This document shows, one piece after another, positions 1 to 10,749 of a stretch of DNA of 31,312 nt; position 1 is the stretch's first letter; each line of letters opens with the position of its first letter. The notes below the pieces were generated by a model. It did not search any database. It had not been told where the DNA came from and saw only the letters and a list, made by a program, of their open reading frames with translations. This DNA comes from CAZGMC01 sp964526565 (GTDB lineage: Bacteria > Pseudomonadota > Alphaproteobacteria > DSM-16000 > Inquilinaceae), in assembly GCA_964526565.1 (NCBI GenBank), contig CAZGMC010000048.1:1-31312 (forward strand). Reading direction: 5' to 3'. A program made the position numbers and the translations under genes.

Positions 1-743
1 CGCAGCGCGGCATCGTCTACATCGACGAGGTCGACAAGATCAGCCGCAAGTCGGACAACCCCTCGATCACCCGCGACGTGTCGGGCGAGGGCGTGCAGCA
101 GGCGCTGCTGAAGATCATGGAGGGCACGATCGCTTCGGTGCCGCCGCAGGGTGGCCGCAAGCATCCGCAGCAGGAGTTCCTGCAGGTCGATACGACCAAC
201 ATCCTGTTCATCTGCGGCGGCGCCTTTGCCGGGCTGGAGAAGATCATTGCCCAGCGGGGGCGCGGCACGGCCATCGGGTTCGGCGCCGACGTGCGGGCGC
301 CAGAGGAGCGGCAGACCGGCGAGGTCCTGCGCGATGTCGAGCCGGAGGACCTGCTCAAGTTTGGTCTGATCCCGGAATTCGTCGGCCGGCTGCCGGTCGT
401 GGCGACGTTGACGGACCTGGATGAAAGCGCCCTGATCGATATCCTGACCAAGCCGAAGAACGCCCTGGTCAAGCAGTATCAGCGCCTGTTCGAGATGGAA
501 GACGTGTCGCTGTCGTTCTCCGAGGATGCGTTGCGCAGCATTTCGAAGAAGGCGATCCAGCGCAAGACCGGCGCGCGCGGCCTGCGATCCATCATGGAGA
601 GCATCCTGCTTGAGCCGATGTTCGACCTGCCTGGCCTGGACGGCGTTGAAGAGATTGTCATCAATCGTGAGGTCGTCGAAGGTCGGGCAAGGCCGCTGAT
701 GATCTATGCGGAGAAGCGGGGCGATCTGGCTCCCGGTGCGTGA
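1..743 (+). CDS. clpX: ATP-dependent Clp protease ATP-binding subunit ClpX (3' part)
   Basis: ClpX is the AAA+ unfoldase that feeds tagged proteins into ClpP in the cytoplasm. The window opens inside the gene; reading starts at base 3 and about 247 C-terminal codons remain, where a full ClpX has about 420. The visible part begins just before the Walker B motif (IVYIDEVDKI). It then has the pore-2 loop region (GGRKHPQQEF), the sensor-1 region (FICGGAFAG), the arginine-finger stretch (IPEFVGRLPV) and sensor 2 (GARGLRSIME). The zinc-binding domain and Walker A lie outside the window. It is followed on the same strand by lon after a 166-bp spacer, the usual clpX-lon order. No frameshift is seen and the ending at 743 is intact. 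The assignment is secure. Confidence 0.98.
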   Translation, partial: QRGIVYIDEVDKISRKSDNPSITRDVSGEGVQQALLKIMEGTIASVPPQGGRKHPQQEFLQVDTTNILFICGGAFAGLEKIIAQRGRGTAIGFGADVRAPEERQTGEVLRDVEPEDLLKFGLIPEFVGRLPVVATLTDLDESALIDILTKPKNALVKQYQRLFEMEDVSLSFSEDALRSISKKAIQRKTGARGLRSIMESILLEPMFDLPGLDGVEEIVINREVVEGRARPLMIYAEKRGDLAPGA

Positions 744-753
744 CGGATTCCGG

Positions 754-777
754 GCCGGCGCGGCGCCGGGCGCCGGC
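754..777. repeat. GC-rich inverted repeat after clpX
   Basis: An 8-bp perfect inverted repeat (GCCGGCGC at 754-761, GCGCCGGC at 770-777) lies ten bases after the clpX stop. It could fold into a stable hairpin and may attenuate or end clpX transcription. No T-run follows, so it is not a canonical intrinsic terminator. Confidence 0.45.
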
Positions 778-796
778 TCCGGGACTCTGGCACCCG

Positions 797-828
797 CTTG
801 AACCGGCTCTTCCCAGGGCCACCTTAGT
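797..828 (+). promoter_or_regulatory. possible sigma-32 (heat shock) promoter of lon
   Basis: CTTGAA at 797-802 matches the -35 element used by alphaproteobacterial RpoH. A weaker CACCTTAGT follows after 17 bases (820-828) at the -10 position. It sits 80-110 bp upstream of lon, a classical heat-shock gene. The -10 match is poor, so this is a suggestion from position and the -35 only. Confidence 0.35.
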
Positions 829-909
829 TCACGTACCCCGAACGCTGGTTCCGTGCCCGACGTCTCCAGGGGACTGCCGGGCCGGCACGCTGAAGAGGCT
901 CGTTGCCTG

Positions 910-3318
<2,409 letters not shown>

Positions 3319-3526
3319 TGCCGCACATCCACAACAAAGGTAGAATAGTCACGTGGTGTGTATTCTTGGGCGATTGACCCAAACGCGTGGTTGCGCATAG
3401 ACTCTCGCACCGCGGTCAGCCGGTCGTCGTCGCCGACGTTGTCTTTCTGCCTGCACGCTGGGCAAGGCGTTTCAAGAGCGGCCGCTGCGCGAATGCTGCT
3501 TGCTAACTATTCTTGGGGGGCAAAGC

Positions 3527-3799
3527 GTGAACAAGAATGATCTGGCCGCGTACGTGGCCGATGAGACGGGTCTGGCCAAGGCGGACGCGTCGAGGGCTGT
3601 CGATGCGGTGCTCGAGGGGATCACGGCAGCGTTGAAGGATGGAGATGAGGTCCGTCTCGTCGGTTTCGGGACGTTTTCCGTGGCCGAGCGGGCGGCGTCG
3701 GAGGGACGGAATCCCCGTACCGGCGAGAAGATCGACATTCCGGCGTCGCGGCAGCCGAAGTTCAAGGCGGGCAAGGCGCTCAAGGATTCGGTCAACTGA
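3527..3799 (+). CDS. hup: HU-family DNA-binding protein
   Basis: Small nucleoid-associated protein that bends DNA as a dimer; 90 aa, the normal HU size. I chose GTG 3527 (read as MNKNDLAAYVAD) because a run of six G at 3515-3520 gives a strong ribosome-binding site six bases upstream, and the HU N-terminus starts there. A TTG at 3500 in the same frame would add nine un-HU-like residues. The signature of the beta-arm is present (GFGTFSVAERAAS, then GRNPRTGEKIDIPAS), including the intercalating proline in RNPRTG. The 208-bp gap after lon suggests its own promoter, but I could not fix a convincing -35/-10 pair. The lon-hup order is common in alphaproteobacteria. Confidence 0.96.
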   Translation: MNKNDLAAYVADETGLAKADASRAVDAVLEGITAALKDGDEVRLVGFGTFSVAERAASEGRNPRTGEKIDIPASRQPKFKAGKALKDSVN

Positions 3800-3830
3800 C
3801 CACCGCTGTCGGGGCGCGTTCGACATGGCT

Positions 3831-3858
3831 GGCCGGTTGGCGCGGGCCGGTTGGCGCG
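3831..3858. repeat. two tandem copies of a 14-bp unit after hup
   Basis: GGCCGGTTGGCGCG occurs twice head to tail (3831-3844 and 3845-3858), 31 bases after the hup stop. The two copies are identical. No function is evident. The unit length equals that of the longer repeat after tRNA-Val, but the sequences differ. Confidence 0.85.
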
Positions 3859-3991
3859 GACCAGTCAAACGGGTGACATGCCGGCCCCACGTTCTTGCTT
3901 TGCGGCGGCGGGCATGGTCTGTGTTCCTCGTGATCTGACACTGTGCGGCCGGCCGTCACAACACCGGCCGGTCGTGCGCCGTCACGCTGGC

Positions 3992-4063
3992 GGGCGGTTA
4001 GCTCAGCGGTAGAGCATTCGGTTTACACCCGAAAGGCCGCAGGTTCGAACCCTGCACCGCCCA
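3992..4063 (+). tRNA. tRNA-Val (anticodon TAC)
   Basis: A full cloverleaf can be drawn. The acceptor stem GGGCGGT pairs with ACCGCCC (4056-4062). The D-arm is GCTC/GAGC, the anticodon stem TTCGG/CCGAA encloses loop TTTACAC (anticodon TAC), and the T-arm GCAGG/CCTGC carries loop TTCGAAC. The discriminator is A4063 and CCA is not encoded. The pair tRNA-Val / tRNA-Asp upstream of nuoA is typical of this group. Confidence 0.97.
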
Positions 4064-4129
4064 TGACGAGCCGGCCATGACGAGCCGGCCATGACGAGCC
4101 GGCCATGACGAGCCGGCCATGACGAGCCG
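4063..4129. repeat. 14-bp tandem repeat starting at the tRNA-Val 3' end
   Basis: The unit ATGACGAGCCGGCC is repeated four times perfectly (4063-4118), with a fifth copy cut at 4129 by the run of N. A diverged copy (GCCATGACGGGCCGGG) follows the gap at 4230, so the array probably spans it. It begins at the last base of the tRNA. The true copy number is unknown because of the gap. Confidence 0.95.
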
Positions 4130-4229
4130 NNNNNNNNNNNNNNNNNNNNNNNNNNNNNNNNNNNNNNNNNNNNNNNNNNNNNNNNNNNNNNNNNNNNNNN
4201 NNNNNNNNNNNNNNNNNNNNNNNNNNNNN
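4130..4229. other. assembly gap (100 N)
   Basis: Exactly 100 undetermined bases inside the tandem repeat. The round number suggests a placeholder rather than a measured length. The remaining sequence from 4230 to 4440 shows no gene I can support. Confidence 0.95.
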
Positions 4230-4440
4230 GCCATGACGGGCCGGGTCCGGCTTCGGGGAGACCCCAATGCCTCGTCGCGCCGATCGGGCAAGATGGATCG
4301 ACCGCCAACTCGGCATTGAAGCGCGGATGTGGCGCCATATGTAGGGATCAGGGTGGGTGTCGGGATGCACGCTGCCGGTCCCCGCGAACCGTCCCCGCGA
4401 AAGGGATCGTACAGAGCCAGTCTTGCAGGGTGTCACGTCC

Positions 4441-4469
4441 TTGACACTTCGGTCGCGAGCCGGTAACAG
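4441..4469 (+). promoter_or_regulatory. sigma-70-type promoter of tRNA-Asp
   Basis: A perfect -35 hexamer TTGACA (4441-4446) is followed after 17 bases by TAACAG (4464-4469) as the -10. Transcription would begin near 4476, about 28 bases before the tRNA. This is the clearest housekeeping promoter in the core half of the window. Confidence 0.75.
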
Positions 4470-4503
4470 ACCGTCTCGAAGCGTCGATCGGCTTCGAGCA
4501 GAT

Positions 4504-4580
<77 letters not shown>

Positions 4581-4732
4581 TTTCCCCTGTCGCTGTTGAT
4601 TTTGAATCGCGTCCCGGTCGCCGCCCGGCCTTGGCACGTGGAGGTAGCCGTGCGCGTTGATCGGCGGTGGCCGGAGGGTGTTCGGCCGTGCTGCATTGCC
4701 GCAGGCGTGGTGCCGGGAGGGGCGAATTCCCT

Positions 4733-4761
4733 TTCCAACGGGCGTGTCCGGCCTATATAGT
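4733..4761 (+). promoter_or_regulatory. candidate nuo operon promoter
   Basis: TATAGT (4756-4761, within TATATAG) is a good -10. TTCCAA (4733-4738) lies 17 bases upstream as a weak -35. The site is about 100 bp before nuoA, in the only sizeable gap (4581-4863) before the operon. Nothing else is recognisable in that gap. Confidence 0.4.
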
Positions 4762-4863
4762 CTCCCGACGAAGGCGCCGGCAGACTGCCCTTAACTCTAT
4801 GAATGACATAAGTTTTTCGGGCGGCTCCGGCGATCCGGTCGAACCCGTCACGCCGAGGCGCCG

Positions 4864-5232
4864 ATGGTCAGCTCGCTCGTCACGGACTATTTTCCGATAC
4901 TGATGTTTCTGGCCATCGCCGTGGTGATGGCCGGGGCCATGATTGCCATGTCGTACATGCTGGGCCCGCAAAAGCCCGACACGGAAAAGGTGTCGCCTTA
5001 CGAGTGCGGCTTTGAGGCATTCGAGGACGCACGGTCGAAGTTCGACGTGCGGTTCTACCTTGTATCGATCCTGTTCATCATCTTCGATCTTGAGGTGGCC
5101 TTCCTGTTCCCGTGGTCAACATCGCTTGGCGCGATCGGCATGTTCGGCTTCTGGTCGATGATCGTGTTCCTCGGCATCCTGACCATCGGGTTCATCTACG
5201 AGTGGAAGAAGGGAGCGCTGGAATGGGAGTGA
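4864..5232 (+). CDS. nuoA: NADH:quinone oxidoreductase subunit A
   Basis: Small membrane subunit of complex I, near the quinone site and the peripheral-arm junction; 122 aa, normal length. Three membrane helices are visible (about 9-33, 64-84, 91-113). The conserved loop between helices 1 and 2 carries SPYECGFE with the diagnostic cysteine, and FDVRFYLVSILFIIFDLEVA follows. First gene of the nuo operon; its 3' end overlaps nuoB by ten bases, which implies coupled translation. Confidence 0.97.
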   Translation: MVSSLVTDYFPILMFLAIAVVMAGAMIAMSYMLGPQKPDTEKVSPYECGFEAFEDARSKFDVRFYLVSILFIIFDLEVAFLFPWSTSLGAIGMFGFWSMIVFLGILTIGFIYEWKKGALEWE

Positions 5233-5780
5233 CCGCTGCCCGCAGCCTGGCCGAGGTCGGCGAGCCGATCCCGCCGGGGCCGGATCAGGACGCCATCATC
5301 CGGGCGGCCACCCAGGAAATGCAGAACAAGGGGTTCCTGCTGTCCAGGTACGAGGCGCTGGTCAACTGGGCGCGCACCGGGTCGCTGTGGCCGATGACCT
5401 TCGGCCTCGCCTGCTGTGCGATCGAGATGATTCACTCGTACATGCCGCGCTACGACCTGGACCGGTTCGGCGTCATCCCGCGGCCCAGCCCGCGGCAGTC
5501 GGACGTGATGATCGTCGCCGGCACCCTGTGCAACAAGATGGCACCGGCGCTGCGCAAGGTGTACGACCAGATGCCGGAGCCGCGCTGGGTCATCTCCATG
5601 GGCTCGTGCGCGAACGGCGGCGGCTACTACCATTATTCCTATTCGGTGGTGCGCGGCTGCGACCGTGTGGTGCCGGTGGACATCTATGTGCCCGGCTGCC
5701 CGCCGACGGCGGAAGCGTTGGTCTATGGCGTGTTGCAGTTGCAGAAGAAGATCATGCGCGGCGACGTCATCGCCCGCTGA
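5223..5780 (+). CDS. nuoB: NADH:quinone oxidoreductase subunit B
   Basis: Peripheral-arm subunit that carries cluster N2, the last iron-sulfur centre before quinone. Start ATG 5223 gives 185 aa and the overlap with nuoA; the frame is open further upstream, but only by running through nuoA. The four N2 ligands are present: the tandem Cys64-Cys65 in GLACCAIEM, Cys129 in GSCANGG and Cys159 in PGCPP. The N-terminal about 35 residues are variable in the family. nuoC follows after 21 bases. Confidence 0.98.
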   Translation: MGVTAARSLAEVGEPIPPGPDQDAIIRAATQEMQNKGFLLSRYEALVNWARTGSLWPMTFGLACCAIEMIHSYMPRYDLDRFGVIPRPSPRQSDVMIVAGTLCNKMAPALRKVYDQMPEPRWVISMGSCANGGGYYHYSYSVVRGCDRVVPVDIYVPGCPPTAEALVYGVLQLQKKIMRGDVIAR

Positions 5781-5801
5781 CCCTGAAGGCGGAGCCAGCC
5801 C

Positions 5802-6407
5802 ATGGCCTTTGCGACGCTCGACGAGCTTGGCGACTATCTGGTGCGCAGCCTGGACCCTGACGTGGCGCGCTGGGAGATGCAGCACGGCCAGCTGATCGTC
5901 TGGGCGCGGCGCGGCGCCGTCGCCAAGGTGATCATGTTTCTGCGTGACGACTCGAACTGCCAGTTCCAGCAACTCATGGACGTGACCGCCGCCGACTTCG
6001 CGGACCGGGAGGAGCGGTTCGAGGTGGTCTATCAGCTGCTCAGCCTGAAGCACAACCAGCGCGTCCGGGTGAAGATCACCACCGACGAGGATACGCCGGT
6101 GCCGTCGGTGACCGGCATCTATCCCGCGGCCGTCTGGTATGAGCGCGAGGTGTGGGACATGTTCGGGGTGTTCTTTTCCGATCATCCCGACCTGCGCCGC
6201 ATCCTGACCGACTACGGCTTCGAGGGGCATCCGCTGCGCAAGGACTTCCCGCTGACCGGCTACGTCGAGGTCCGTTACGACGACGAGCAGAAGCGGGTCG
6301 TCTACGAGCCGGTCAAGCTGACCCAGGATTTCCGGTCCTGGGATTTCCTGAGTCCCTGGGAGGGAATGACCCGCCAGATCCTGCCGGGCGACGAAAAGGC
6401 GGGCTGA
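5802..6407 (+). CDS. nuoC: NADH:quinone oxidoreductase subunit C
   Basis: Peripheral-arm subunit equivalent to the mitochondrial 30-kDa protein; 201 aa, a separate gene and not fused to nuoD as in E. coli. The family signature is intact around residues 110-155 (YEREVWDMFGVFFSDHPDLR, then ILTDYGFEGHPLRKDFPLTG). The C-terminal WDFLSPWEG is also typical. It carries no cofactor and helps position NuoB and NuoD. Confidence 0.98.
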   Translation: MAFATLDELGDYLVRSLDPDVARWEMQHGQLIVWARRGAVAKVIMFLRDDSNCQFQQLMDVTAADFADREERFEVVYQLLSLKHNQRVRVKITTDEDTPVPSVTGIYPAAVWYEREVWDMFGVFFSDHPDLRRILTDYGFEGHPLRKDFPLTGYVEVRYDDEQKRVVYEPVKLTQDFRSWDFLSPWEGMTRQILPGDEKAG

Positions 6408-6422
6408 AGGACGTAACGCGTC

Positions 6423-7604
6423 ATGGCCGAGATCGAGATCAAGCCGTTCACCATGAACTTCGGGCCGCAGCATCCGGCGGCCCACGGGGTTCTGCGCCTG
6501 GTGCTGGAGCTGGACGGCGAGGTGATCACGCGCGCCGATCCGCACATCGGCCTGCTCCATCGCGGCACCGAGAAGCTGATCGAATACAAGACCTATCTGC
6601 AGGCGGTTCCGTATTTCGACCGGCTGGACTACGTCGCGCCGATGAACCAGGAGCACGCCTATGCCCTGGCGGTGGAAAAGCTGCTCGGCATCAGCGTGCC
6701 GGAGCGCGCCCAGTACATCCGCGTGCTCTATTCCGAGATGACGCGCATCCTCAACCACCTGCTCAATGTCACGACCTTCGCGCTCGACGCCGGCGCCATC
6801 ACGCCGTCGCTGTGGGGCTTCGAGCAGCGCGAGGTGCTGATGGAGTTCTACGAACGGGTCTGCGGCGCGCGCATGCACGCCGCCTATTTCCGCCCCGGCG
6901 GGGTGCACCAGGATCTGCCGGCTGGCCTGGCCGACGACATCTGGGCGTGGACCGAGGACTTTCCGAAGTTCATCGACGACCTGGAGGATCTGCTTACCGA
7001 GAACCGCATCTGGAAGCAGCGGACCGTCGACATCGGCATTATTTCCACCGACCAGGCGCTGGCCTGGGCCTTCAGCGGCCCCATGCTGCGCGCCTCCAAC
7101 GTTGCCTGGGACCTGCGCAAGGCGCAGCCCTACGACGTCTACGACCGCATGGACTTCGACGTGCCGGTCGGCCTGACCGGCGACTGCTATGCCCGTTATC
7201 TGGTGCGAATGGAGGAGATGCGGCAGTCCAACCGCATCATGCGCCAGTGCCTGCAGGAGATGCCCAAGCATGGGCCGATCAAGGTTGCTGACCACAAGAT
7301 CGCGCCGCCGCCCCGCGCCGAAATGAAGCGGTCGATGGAGGCGCTGATCCACCACTTCAAGCTCTACACCGAGGGCTATCACGTGCCGCCGGGCGAATAC
7401 TACGGCGTGGTGGAGGCACCGAAGGGCGAGTTCGGCGTGTACATCATGGCCGACGGCACGAACCGGCCCTATCGCTGCCGCATCCGGGGCCCCGGCTTTG
7501 CCCACCTGCAGGGGCTGGACCTCATGTCGCGCGGTCACATGCTGGCCGATACCGTGGCGATCATCGGCGCCATGGACATCGTGTTTGGAGACATTGATCG
7601 ATGA
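6423..7604 (+). CDS. nuoD: NADH:quinone oxidoreductase subunit D
   Basis: 49-kDa-type subunit that forms the quinone-binding cavity with NuoB; related to the large subunit of NiFe hydrogenases. 393 aa, normal. Seen: the N-terminal FGPQHPAAHGVLRL with the quinone-cavity histidine loop, HIGLLHRGTEKLIE, and the C-terminal CRIRGPGFAHLQGLD and DIVFGDIDR ending typical of this subunit. Its last bases overlap the start of nuoE by four (ATGA). Confidence 0.99.
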   Translation: MAEIEIKPFTMNFGPQHPAAHGVLRLVLELDGEVITRADPHIGLLHRGTEKLIEYKTYLQAVPYFDRLDYVAPMNQEHAYALAVEKLLGISVPERAQYIRVLYSEMTRILNHLLNVTTFALDAGAITPSLWGFEQREVLMEFYERVCGARMHAAYFRPGGVHQDLPAGLADDIWAWTEDFPKFIDDLEDLLTENRIWKQRTVDIGIISTDQALAWAFSGPMLRASNVAWDLRKAQPYDVYDRMDFDVPVGLTGDCYARYLVRMEEMRQSNRIMRQCLQEMPKHGPIKVADHKIAPPPRAEMKRSMEALIHHFKLYTEGYHVPPGEYYGVVEAPKGEFGVYIMADGTNRPYRCRIRGPGFAHLQGLDLMSRGHMLADTVAIIGAMDIVFGDIDR

Positions 7605-8638
7605 GCTTCGGCGAACCGGCGACCGAGAACGCGCAGCCCGCGCACTTCGAATTCACGCCCGAGAACGTGGAGCGGGCCAGGCGCATCATTGCCAGGTACC
7701 CGCCAGGCAAGGAGCAGAGCGCGGTGCTGCCGCTGCTCGACCTGGCCCAGCGTCAGAACGACAACTGGCTGCCCCGCGCGGCGATGGACCATGTCGCCGA
7801 CGTCCTGGAGATGCCGCGCATCCGGGTTTACGAGGTGGCCAGCTTCTACACCATGCTGAACAAGGCGCCGGTGGGGAAACACCTGGTCCAGGTGTGCACG
7901 ACCACGCCGTGCTGGCTGTGCGGATCCGATGACATCCTGCGCGCCATTCACGACAAGACCGGCACGACACCGGGGCACACCAGCGCCGACGGCGACTTCA
8001 CGGTGATGGAGGTCGAATGCCTCGGCGCCTGCGTGAACGCCCCCATGGTCCAGGTCAACGACGACTACTACGAAGACCTGAACTACGACCGCATGTGTGA
8101 CGTGATCGACATGCTGAGGCGTGGTGAGAAGCCGGTCGTCGGGTCGCAGGTCCACCGGAAGGGCAGCCAGGCGCTGGGGGGACCCACCAGCCTGCTCGGC
8201 GAACCGCCTTGGGCCCGCAAGCCGGCGCCGGCAACCGAGCCTTCGCCGGCGGCCGAGCCTTCGCCGGCGCAGCCCGCCGAAGCGCAGCCCGCCGAAGCGC
8301 AGCCCGAAGAGGCGGCCGGGGCCGAATCACCGCCGCCGGCCGCCGCGTCCGAACGCGGTGAACCGATTGCTGCGGAGACGCCGGCACAGGCGCGCCAGCC
8401 GGCCAGGCCGCCGCTGAGCACGTCGCCGATTGAACCGCAGCTGCCGGCTGCCGCGGCCGAGCCTGCCCCAGCGGCCGAGCCTGCCCCAGCGGCCGAGCCT
8501 GCCGAGGCAGAGGAGCAGCCCAGGAGACGGACCAGGGCGCTGCGCCGTTCGACGGCGAACAAGTCGGATGGCACCAGGACTGGCGGCACCAGGAAGTCGC
8601 CCCGGTCCGGCAAGTCGTCGTCCGCCAAGAAGGAATGA
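7601..8638 (+). CDS. nuoE: NADH:quinone oxidoreductase subunit E with long low-complexity C-terminus
   Basis: 24-kDa-type thioredoxin-fold subunit of the NADH dehydrogenase module, binding the 2Fe-2S cluster N1a. Its ligands are Cys99 and Cys104 (CTTTPC) and Cys140 and Cys144 (CLGAC). The core ends near residue 190. The remaining roughly 155 residues are an Ala/Pro/Glu-rich segment built from short repeats (AEPSPA, PAEAQ, AEPAPA), followed by a basic Lys/Arg/Ser tail. The total of 345 aa is about twice a core-only NuoE. The DNA of the tail shows matching direct repeats (for example GCCGAGCCTGCCCCAGCG twice near 8456-8491), so the extension probably grew by slippage. Extended NuoE proteins occur in other alphaproteobacteria. 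Confidence 0.97.
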   Translation: MSFGEPATENAQPAHFEFTPENVERARRIIARYPPGKEQSAVLPLLDLAQRQNDNWLPRAAMDHVADVLEMPRIRVYEVASFYTMLNKAPVGKHLVQVCTTTPCWLCGSDDILRAIHDKTGTTPGHTSADGDFTVMEVECLGACVNAPMVQVNDDYYEDLNYDRMCDVIDMLRRGEKPVVGSQVHRKGSQALGGPTSLLGEPPWARKPAPATEPSPAAEPSPAQPAEAQPAEAQPEEAAGAESPPPAAASERGEPIAAETPAQARQPARPPLSTSPIEPQLPAAAAEPAPAAEPAPAAEPAEAEEQPRRRTRALRRSTANKSDGTRTGGTRKSPRSGKSSSAKKE

Positions 8639-8640
8639 CC

Positions 8641-9936
<1,296 letters not shown>

Positions 9937-9937
9937 C

Positions 9938-10531
9938 ATGCCGCAACTGGAGCTCACATATCTGATCCTGTTCGTGGCCTTCGTGCTGCCGGGGGCCATG
10001 TCGATGTATGTGTATGGGCTGCTGGTACCGCAGGGGGATCATGCCTTGAAGGACAGGATTTTGGAGGCTATCTGTTTCAGCCTGATAAATTTTGTCCTGT
10101 TGTTTTGGCTGATAGAAATATTGATGCGGGAGGGTTTTATTGGGGATCATCCCGCGCTGTCATGGAGCATAGGCGTAATCTCGTTCCTGCTGGCTCCAGC
10201 GGCTTGGCCGATACTGCTGGTCATGGTCCTCAAGGTGCTTGCTCTAAGGCGCTTGGTCCTGTTTCGTGCGAAGACAGGATGGGACCATTTTTTCCATAAT
10301 AGACAAGAGGGTTGCTTCGTTGTGGCGCGCCTGGTGGACGGAAAAACGGTCGGCGGTCGGTATGGCCGCAAGTCGTTTGCAAGCGCCTATCCGAATCCGG
10401 GACATATCTTCATTGAAGAGCTTTGGGAGATTGGTGAGGATGGAGCATTCACGGGAAATCCATTGCCTGGAAATGAAGGCATCATTCTAAGACCGGGGGA
10501 CTATCAGTACATTCGCGTTATGGGAGGGTAA
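9938..10531 (+). CDS. DUF6338-like membrane protein inserted in the nuo operon
   Basis: A 197-aa protein of unknown function that begins one base after the nuoF stop. The N-terminal half has three or four hydrophobic segments (about 6-30, 45-66, 74-103), starting with LFVAFVLPG. The C-terminal half is soluble and carries WDHFF, then VARLVDGKTVGGRYG, SFASAYPNPGHIFIEELWEI and a last strand DYQYIRV. This layout resembles the DUF6338 family as I remember it; a profile search would decide. It is not a complex I subunit. Base composition is visibly less GC-rich than the nuo genes around it, with codons such as ATA, AGA and TTT that the neighbours avoid, which suggests acquisition. It is followed after two bases by a small gene and then nuoG. 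Confidence 0.7.
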   Translation: MPQLELTYLILFVAFVLPGAMSMYVYGLLVPQGDHALKDRILEAICFSLINFVLLFWLIEILMREGFIGDHPALSWSIGVISFLLAPAAWPILLVMVLKVLALRRLVLFRAKTGWDHFFHNRQEGCFVVARLVDGKTVGGRYGRKSFASAYPNPGHIFIEELWEIGEDGAFTGNPLPGNEGIILRPGDYQYIRVMGG

Positions 10532-10533
10532 CC

Positions 10534-10746
10534 ATGGGATGGCTTCATGCGCTTGGGTTGCCCGTATTGATCATCGAGAAGGGCGGGTACCAGCCCGAAA
10601 CAGACGGACCGGCCTGTCCGCCGACGGGATGGATGGGGGAAGCGGTGCCCAACGGAGAGGGTAAACAGGAGGGCAATGTTCCTCTGGGTGAAGCGAACAC
10701 CGAGAGGCATCGGCCCGGCACGGACCCGCATGGCACCAGGGAGTGA
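10534..10746 (+). CDS. small GYQP-motif protein paired with the DUF6338-like gene
   Basis: A 70-aa ORF starting two bases after the DUF6338-like stop, with a strong GGGAGGG ribosome-binding site. The N-terminus is weakly hydrophobic (GWLHALGLPVLIIEKG). It is followed by GGYQPETDGPACPPTG and a polar Gly/Glu/Asn-rich tail without predicted structure. I recall small bacterial proteins built around GYQP or YKP repeats with Pro-rich tails, and this looks like a minimal member, but I cannot name a family. Tight spacing suggests it is made together with the membrane protein. Its stop is three bases before the nuoG start. It could be a chance ORF, but the spacing and ribosome-binding site argue against that. 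Confidence 0.5.
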   Translation: MGWLHALGLPVLIIEKGGYQPETDGPACPPTGWMGEAVPNGEGKQEGNVPLGEANTERHRPGTDPHGTRE

Positions 10747-10749
10747 GTG

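Noticed and set aside
3358..3540. 60-aa ORF in the lon-hup spacer
   Set aside because: Overlaps the hup start in another frame, has no ribosome-binding site and no recognisable features.
3944..3972. GGCCGG-rich inverted repeat before tRNA-Val as a hup terminator
   Set aside because: The arms pair, but there is no T-run and such GGCCGG pairs arise easily at this GC content.
5196..7538. 780-aa open frame on the minus strand across nuoB-nuoD, and similar long minus-strand frames over lon, nuoF, nuoL, nuoM, nuoN and rnj
   Set aside because: They lie antisense to clearly conserved genes, are rich in His/Arg/Gln/Asp as expected from GC-rich complement codons, and show no domain.
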